Below, piece after piece: positions 56,895 through 64,000 of a DNA stretch of 64,000 nt. Both the position numbers and the translations under genes were made by a program. Numbering within the stretch: position 1 is the first letter of the stretch; each line of letters begins with the position of its first letter. The notes beneath the pieces are model-generated. The model was not told the origin of the DNA, did no database searches, and saw only the letters and a list, made by a program, of their open reading frames with translations. This DNA comes from Dryas octopetala (Eukaryota > Streptophyta > Magnoliopsida > Rosales > Rosaceae), in the NCBI GenBank assembly GCA_963921425.1, contig OY992835.1, positions 15,190,001 to 15,254,000 on the forward strand. Direction: 5' to 3'.

Positions 56895-57050
56895 CTCTCT
56901 TCTTTCTCTACCCTCTTTTCAATTAAAGAAACAAAAGCGACATGAAAAGGACCCATAACTGTTTTTTCCATTAATCTCGAGCAGCTACAATGCTAGTTGG
57001 ATGATGAAATAACAGCTCATTCGTTTGAATAAATGCTTTCAAACTTTTAC
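56671..57050. repeat. Duplicated flank, matches 63050-63452
   Basis: Continuation of the TauE copy 1 3' flank on the far side of the CACTA element. It matches the 3' flank of copy 2 almost base for base from GGAGATGAGAGATGGAAGAC to GAATAAATGCTTTCA(A/C)AC. The main difference is (TC)n length: about 31 units at 56829-56890 against about 9 at 63271-63288. The duplication unit therefore ended near 57050/63452. Confidence 0.9.
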
Positions 57051-57403
57051 GAGAATCCACTAAAACAGCCCATTAAAACACAAAATATCTGCTACGAAAA
57101 TCCAGTTCATATTACAATAAAATTGTATGTATTTCAGGAAATACACGTACCATAATTAAATAAGCAGAGAGAGAGAGAGAGAGAGAGATTGTACTATATG
57201 AGTGAGAAGCTAGAGCCATATATGGATGAGTCAGTTCAAGCAAGCTCAATATATATTACTGGTTTGACTGACTAATTTCATATGCTCCAGCTTGTGCATG
57301 TTATGTGTCGGTGACCATGTAATTAACATGTATTATATATTTATGCATGCATTTATTGCATTCAGACAAGAGTTGCTAGTAATTCTACTTTCTAGGTTTT
57401 GGG

Positions 57404-57411
57404 CTATAAAA
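57404..57411 (+). promoter_or_regulatory. TATA box candidate of TauE copy 2
   Basis: CTATAAAA within TTTTGGGCTATAAAACATG, about 140 bp upstream of the ATG at 57548. Good match to the plant TATA consensus and at a sensible distance. Confidence 0.5.
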
Positions 57412-57547
57412 CATGAGAGTGACCTCTTTTTTCAGCTAAATTAGAGAGTGAGGGAGATCAACAACAACACCTACTCTCTTTTTTTTGTCAGAGTTTTTGA
57501 ATATATATTTGGTCCGAGTTTTGGTTTGTCAAGAAATAGATCATCAG

Positions 57548-58807
57548 ATGGCTGCGGTACTTGGATTACAATGGTTGATTTCAACAACATTGGTTGTTAC
57601 TAGTTTTCTTGCTGTTGTAGCTGCTTCAGCACAAGAAAGCAGCTTGGAACAATTAGATGCTGCTTCAACTACTTCAAGTTACAATATTAATGGGAGTGGA
57701 AAGTTTCAGTCTGCTGTTCATAATCCAACCGGACTGTTAAGCTTCCTATGGCAACGGCGTTGGTTGGGCACTTATGAGCATGTTTCGCCAGTAAGGGGTA
57801 CTTATCAGCATGTTTGGCCAGTAAGTCTACTTTAATTTCATTCCCTTCTTCATCATGAGCTTTTTTTCTTATAATATATATATATATATATATTTGGAAA
57901 TATGCATGATTCCTTTCTTTTTAGAGGAATGATATATATATATATATATATATAGTTTCATTCTCCTTTGTGCCTTCTATCTTTTAATTTGTGTCTTCTT
58001 TTTTTGTTTTGCAGTAGAGTTTCATGATCGGAGCAATTTATTTTTTAAATCACTCTTTAAATATATCTTTATAAAAAAATTAATTAAATCAAAAATCATT
58101 TAGTCATCTAACTCTTATCAAATAAATAGCACAGTAAATCTAAATGTTACTAAAATCATCTATTTGTTTGATAATAGTTCTAATCTTGAAATTAAACTGC
58201 AGAATGAACAATAGAGAAGACAACTAGCACTCTCTTGTTTTTTTCTAAGAGAAAAAAAAAAAATTTGGTTGTGGCAAATTAGGGGAATTTATGCTGAGAG
58301 AAAGATTCACACATCAACACCTTGCATGCATGTATAGTGATTTAGAAAGTATTGCGCCATTTCACCCATTACTTGTTGATTTTGGGGGATGCTCCAATAT
58401 CTTTCATCAGAATAGACAATTCACATATTGGGTCAAATGTTTATGCATTAAGCTTCCCAAAATCTTGCTTAAGTATTTTTCAAAACGGTTTTAATTTATA
58501 CATACAAGAAAATTGATGCTAGAGAGTTTGTCATGCATGTTATATTCCAAGACTGTCTATTTAGACAATTGATTTGCCTAATGTGCATGTGGTCCAGATT
58601 TTACAGTTTGTATAGCAACACAACATAGCAAATATATGATAAAAAGACATTACCCTATGTATATGATCTCTTATCAAGAGAGATCCCTTTTAAAAAATAA
58701 TAATAATAATAATAAAGGGATAATATTGTAACGGCCTGCTTCATAATGTGGTCCAATGTTCCAAAGGTCTAAACCACACTAGCCTTTAGCTAGATCATCA
58801 TTTAAGA

Positions 58808-58845
<38 letters not shown>

Positions 58846-61800
58846 AGAAATCAATCAAATCAAAAATTATTTGACCATTTAATTATTGTTATAATCATTT
58901 TAATAGTTATTACAAACATTCGGTTGGTTCATTTAGTTAGTTATAGTTAATTTTTCATTTTTAGAGGAATTGAATAGTTCATTTTTCATTTTTCATTTTT
59001 AAAGAATGATTTTTAAATGAGGCCTTAAAAAATAAATATTTCATCATATCATTAGACTGCGAGGGGTGGTGCCACAGAACCACTTGAGCAGCCTGTTTGG
59101 TACAATGGAGCCCGACAATATTAGTTTATCGGCATTTTGCACTAATTAATGATCGAAAACCAACCCCAACGTACTTTTGGGCCCCAAGACCTAAATTGCA
59201 CTAATGAAAACCAACCCCAGCACATAAATAAAGAAGACTTTTCAAGAACCCTGGCCAAAAAAAGAAGACTTTTCAAGAAGGCTCAATATTTCAGAGAAAC
59301 TATCCTATGGAGTATGATAGTTTATAGTACCTATTTTTGTAGAAAACAAAGGGAAATAGTGAAAATTTGCAACAAAATTTCCCAAATATATAATCAAACA
59401 GCAGAAACCACCTCATAGTGATATCATAGTGAAAGTTTAATACGTAAACTAAGCTAAGGTGTCTCTGACCCAAAAAAATAAAACTAAAAATAGCTAAGGT
59501 GTCTTGTGGACTTGAAGTAGCTTTGTTTTGAACTTGTGATATTATGCTGACTAATCGTCAATGTTTTACACATTACCTTTCTACTTCTTCGAGTGTAAAA
59601 ATTCGGCCACTATTGGATTTATCATCCTGATCATGATCAGTTATCTAACTATAGCTTCTGATTCCTGTAGGATACTCACTATACCATATTTTAAAGCTTA
59701 TAGCATCAGTGTACCCTTCAAGCCAAAACCTCTAACACTTTTCCAGTTAACAAACAAATTGCGAAGTAAATAGTGTAGAAAATTGAGTTGTATTTGGTCA
59801 TGCTAATGATTGTGGAACAGTACTGAGAATAGTGCTAGAGCACCATTGTTTAGTGCTTCAAAATTTTTGGAAACTTTTTTTCTTGAGGCCAGTAATTGTT
59901 CACTACTTGAGGTTATGATATGGTGAAATTGGATATGCAGGAAATGAAATTTGGCTGGAAAATTGTGGTTGGTACAGTAATCGGATTCCTTGGCGCTGCT
60001 TTTGGGACTGTGGGTGGAGTTGGTGGGGGTGGCATTTTTGTTCCAATGCTCACTTTGATTATTGGGTTTGATCCGAAATCATCAACAGCAATATCAAAGT
60101 GTAAGTGAATTTATGCATCAGTTTATAGTTCAGGTTGTCTTTTCCCATCTTGTATTTTAGAACTAGTATTTGACTACTTGTTTGAGTAGAGGGTGTGACT
60201 GATTGGAGCTTGAGAACCTCGATTTTCAATCAGGTTCTCTGTTGCTTTCACCAAATGGTGTCTGTGGCATTGCCTTAGTTAATCACCACCCACAAAATTG
60301 ATGAATGGGAAAGTTGTCTACCTTATTCTCACTTTTCAAATGTACCTGAATGCAATTTTCTTCTGTCTGGTTGGTCAGGTATGATCACTGGTGCAGCACT
60401 TTCATCTGTTGTCTACAATTTAAGGCTCAGACATCCCACACTTGAGCTGCCCCTCATCGACTATGACCTCGCGCTTCTTTTCCAACCAATGCTTGTGCTT
60501 GGGATCAGTATTGGAGTTGCTTTCAATGTGATATTTGCAGACTGGATGATCACAGTGTTACTAATTATTACATTCATAGGTAAGAATCATATGAAATAAA
60601 ATCTTCCAAACCTTTTCTCATTCAATCTTGAGCAAGTACTTCTGTGAGTCTCATAGTGATGACCTGCTGCAGGCACATCAACTAAGGCATTCTTCAAGGG
60701 TGTTGAAACATGGAAAAAAGAAACTGTATTAAAAAAGGTGGTCTTAAAATTTGTTGATTATGTTTATTTGTATATTTGGTATGACTTAATTAATCCATCC
60801 CCTGCATCTTGGCTCACTAGTTTTTGACTTTCAGGAGGCTGCTAGACAAATGCAGTTGAATGGTGAGTTGATCCATCATTCTCTCTTTGCTAGCACTACT
60901 CTCTCTTTGTTAAAATATAAACATTAATTTTTTTTTTTAATTCAGGAAATGGTAGTGCAACAGGAACCATGGAATCTAAAAGAACAGAGGTACAAAATTG
61001 TAAATCTTTGCAGCTTACATTTCCATTGACATTGTTTTAGAGACTGACTTCTGTAACCTTCTCAGGTTTCTATTCTTGAGAATTGTTACTGGAAGGAAAT
61101 TGGAGTTCTTGTTGCTGTCTGGGTTGCAATACTTGCATTGCAGATTGCTAAGGTTCTTATCTACTATGTTGTTGATTTTCTTAAGAATCTTATGATTTGG
61201 TACTTCCCTTTGCTTGTATTTTATGCATTAAGGAGTCAGACTGATGGGAAACTTTGTTTTTTGGGCACAGAATTATACCACAACTTGTTCAGCAGCATAT
61301 TGGGTATTAAATCTCTTGCAGGTACCCTCCATGTCCCTAATAAGAAGAAAACATATAAGTTGTCACTTTCCGTTATTCGAGCTTCAAATACAAGCCTCGT
61401 TATGAGCTTGAATCATTGAAATGTGGTTTTCAAAGGCATAACTTTTGCCTTTTTTTTTGCTTAACAAAAATTAGATCCCTGTGGCTTTTGGAGTAACTTC
61501 ATATGAGGCAGTGAACCTGTACAAGGGACACAGAGTGATTGCATCCAAGGGAGAATCAGAGACAAATTGGAAAGTGCACCAGCTTGTTCTTTACTCTGCC
61601 TGTGGCATCATAGCTGGTATAGTTGGTGGATTGCTTGGTCTTGGTGGAGGCTTCATTCTGGGTCCTCTTTTACTAGAGCTGGGAATCCCACCTCAGGTGA
61701 ATTTTATACTTCCTCTTGATGTTTAATAAGTGAAATATTTGTCTGACCAGAAAACAGTGAAATAGTTGAGGTTGTGTTTCTTTAATTTCTTCAAATAATT

Positions 61801-62510
61801 CCAGCATTCAATTATCCCGTTAAGAAACGGACCATCTTTCTCTTAGAAGTTAAAACAGCTCAAAGGGTACATGTTTGAATACACCACATGCACATTCAGG
61901 CCAAAAATAAGCACGTACTACATTCACAATGCAGGTGTCTAGTGCCACTGCCACATTTGCAATGACATTTTCTGCATCCATGTCTGTTGTTGAGTACTAC
62001 CTCCTCAAACGTTTTCCGGTTCCCTACGGTAACCTTCTTATCCATTTAAGCTTCTGTCAACAAATGTTGAATGGTAGGAAGACAAATTCTATTTTTTTTT
62101 TTTTCCCTTCAATAATTTGATATTGGCTCTGGTCATTGTTAATTCATCTTGCAGCTCTCTACCTTGCTGCTGTGGCCAGCTTTTCTGCCTTTGTAGGGCA
62201 ACATGTGGTGAGAAAGGTGATCAGCATATTAGGGAGAGCATCTATAATTATCTTCATTCTGTCCACAACAATCTTTGTCAGTGCAATATCACTTGGTATG
62301 TATCATTCATATACATGTAGACATGCACCACTTTATGGTTTTTCATGTCCTGCCCATGATTTGGTTTTTGGTTCCTTTTTATTTTCCTCCTGAGGATTAA
62401 TTGAATGGATAACTAATTTGTTTTTTCATACAGGTGGGGTTGGAATAGCAAATATGATTGAAAAGATTGAGCACAAAGAGTACATGGGATTTGAAAACAT
62501 CTGCACTTAG
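57548..62510 (+). CDS. TauE/SafE-family membrane transporter, copy 2
   Basis: Twelve exons: 57548-57820, 59941-60100, 60379-60579, 60673-60737, 60835-60862, 60946-60989, 61066-61152, 61271-61321, 61475-61696, 61935-62028, 62155-62295, 62434-62510; 1443 nt, 480 residues. It matches copy 1 exon for exon. Differences: exon 1 is longer and contains a 30-bp duplication with a second splice donor (first donor after 57790); exon 6 is shorter ([15 protein letters not shown] against 25 residues in copy 1); intron 1 is 2.1 kb against 99 bp. Both Gly-rich motifs ([28 protein letters not shown]) and [15 protein letters not shown] are intact. From exon 9 onward it is almost identical to copy 1, introns included. 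Same predicted role: a multi-spanning transporter of uncertain, possibly sulfur-containing, substrate. Confidence 0.93.
57821..59940. other. Expanded intron 1 of TauE copy 2
   Basis: About 2 kb more than the matching intron of copy 1. It holds (AT)n at 57874-57890, 57932-57953 and 58811-58842, (TAA)n at 58699-58716, and two diverged stretches (about 58020-58215 and 58845-59045) sharing AAATCAAAAAT(C/T)ATTT-type sequence with 26510-26600. The last 30 bp before exon 2 (TGGTGAAATTGGATATGCAG) match copy 1. The 89-codon frame at 59149-59418 is not protein-like. Confidence 0.6.
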
Positions 62511-63049
62511 CAAGCCTAGTTTTATAAGTAACTTCTGGCTCTCATTTTCCCAATCTCAAACAACAATGCAATATACTCTCTAAGCTTCAATATACTTCTG
62601 ACTTGGCATAAAAAATTTTGCTCTTTTTTTCAGAGGAAATGTGCAACTTTGACTGTATAGTTGGGTACTGAATGATTTGTTGGACCTGCTAAAGCTGGGC
62701 CTATAAGTTATCACCAGTAAGAGAGGGAAGAAATATGTACTGTTGTGAAACTATATCAAGTCATCCATTTCCCTTCGGAAAAATAAAACACACGTGGGCC
62801 CTTTTGGTAACTGTTTTTATTTATTGTGCTCTATTTTTTGGATATGGATTTTCTCCTTTTTTTCACTTGACTTTTAATGATAATTGCGTATTTATCATCC
62901 AAGAATAGAGAGTAAATGATAAAATAAATTCTTAACACTTTTTAAATGTGAATGAAATTACAAAAATTCTATCTTAATATTACACAGTTAAGATTAAAAA
63001 AAAAAAAAAAATGAAAGAGAGGGAAGATTGAGATGAGAAGGAGATGAGA

Positions 63050-63452
63050 GATGGAGAAAAGGGAAAGAAAAATGAGAAGAAAAATAAGATAAATAGGGAA
63101 TCCAAATCTCTATTTAAAATTAGAGGGAGAAAGAGGGTAGATAGAAATGAGATTTGAGAAGGAGATGAGAGATGGAAGACGAGGAGGACAAATGAGGAGC
63201 ACATAAATTGGTTTTTTAAACTAAAATCTAAAAACTGGTAAATGGTAAATGGTTTGTAGTCATAGTTTGTCTCTCTCTCTCTCTCTCATTTCTCTCTTCT
63301 TTCTCTACCCTCTTTTCAATTAAAGAAACAAAAGCGACATGAAAAGGACCCATAACTGTTTTTTCCATTAATCTCGAGCAGCTACAATGCTAGTTGGATG
63401 ATGAAATAACAGCTCATTCGTTTGAATAAATGCTTTCACACTTTTACGAGGG
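63050..63452. repeat. TauE copy 2 3' flank with CACTA empty site
   Basis: Pairs with 53520-53537 plus 56671-57050. It also contains about 65 bp (GAATCCAAATCTCTATTTAAA region, about 63098-63160) that copy 1 lacks, bounded by GGAGATGAGAG-type repeats, so slippage or deletion is likely. Confidence 0.85.
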
Positions 63453-63639
63453 GAGGGGGAGGCTGCATTCAACATGTGAGAACTGAGAATCAAAAGAAAG
63501 AATTTTGTATTCTTCTATGTATGTGCAACACATGGATTACAATACAAAAGAAAAAAGAAAAAAAATAGTGAATAGGATATAGAATTCGGTCCATCACATC
63601 ACTAGTTCATAAAGCAGACCAATCTAGCAAATTTATTTA

Positions 63640-63900
63640 ATAAATAATATAATAAATGTCCTTAACATTATTGTAGGCCTCACCAAAAAGTCCAAGGCCC
63701 GAAGCCCACCCGAAGCTTGCTTGGCCCATTAGGCCCGAAGTCCGATTTCGCCTAAAATTTGGGCAGGTCCGGTCCGAAAGTCTCTTGAGTTGGGCTTGAG
63801 TCATCCCCTTAAAGCCCATGGATCACCTGAAGCTCGGCCCGTTTAGGTCCGCCCAAAACCCGACTCAAAACCCAATTTGGGAATCATAACATATTTAATA
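63640..63900. repeat. Dispersed GC-richer repeat, right window edge
   Basis: A block dense in GGCCCGAAG, GGGCTTGAGT and CCCGACTCAAAACCC motifs, characteristic of a plant non-autonomous element end. The partner end lies outside the window, so class and limits are unknown. Confidence 0.4.
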
Positions 63901-64000
63901 GGTTTTTCGTTTGTTTACCTAATAAATTATTAATATGCTTATTAAGTTATTATATAATACTATAATGTTAGTAAATAGTAATAGTATAAATTATGTAATA

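Noticed and set aside
59149-59418. 89-codon frame in the TauE copy 2 intron
   Set aside because: No protein-like conservation, lies within an expanded intron, and is absent from copy 1.

Overview
This is nuclear DNA from a flowering plant, most likely a eudicot. The evidence is AT-rich DNA, genes split by GT-AG introns, and plant-type families: malectin/LRR receptor kinases, a proline-rich extensin-like receptor kinase (PERK), an ankyrin-PGG protein, RABG3/Rab7 and plant TauE/SafE-like transporters. MITEs, hAT, CACTA, LTR and LINE remnants are dense. A woody rosid such as a Rosaceae species would fit, but that is an impression, not something the sequence proves.

Layout. 1-2168: minisatellites and gene-poor DNA. 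2169-4310: an IFRD-family pseudogene split by a hAT-like element with a perfect 8-bp target-site duplication (TSD). 4.3-8.9 kb: AT-rich DNA, one doubtful small ORF and LINE debris. 8986-13333 (minus): a dead malectin/LRR receptor kinase (RLK1). 15.7-18.0 kb: a cluster of inverted-repeat elements. 18176-19856 (minus): a 5'-truncated, frameshifted ankyrin-PGG pseudogene, abutting a small LTR retrotransposon (19913-21191) that sits directly after the ancestral stop codon of the next gene. 21256-26026 (minus): a second, near-complete malectin/LRR kinase (RLK2). 26-33.6 kb: non-coding DNA with a 1.2-kb foldback element and duplicated RLK flanks that look like fossils of further deleted RLK copies. 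33920-39870 (plus): a PERK gene with a possible alternative first exon. 42472-46068 (plus): an intact Rab7-type GTPase. 47057-47602 (plus): an unrecognised acidic protein. 49811-52962 and 57548-62510 (plus): two intact tandem TauE/SafE genes, separated in part by a 3.1-kb CACTA element.

Biology. Surface receptor kinases of the malectin/LRR and PERK classes and an ankyrin-PGG membrane protein form a left-hand block that evolves by tandem duplication and decay, as expected for defence or cell-wall sensing loci. The right-hand block is housekeeping or transport: vacuolar trafficking and putative sulfur-compound or anion transport. The duplicated TauE locus is unusually informative. One copy supplies natural empty sites for two insertions in the other, and the 3' halves are almost identical, introns included, while the 5' halves have diverged, which suggests gene conversion.

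I found no clearly new molecular system. The most interesting items are the candidate alternative PERK first exon, the duplicated in-frame splice donors in the second TauE gene, the TauE conversion tract, the shifted splice acceptor in RLK2, and the fossil RLK array. All exon boundaries were read by eye from splice motifs and paralogue comparison; none is backed by transcripts.
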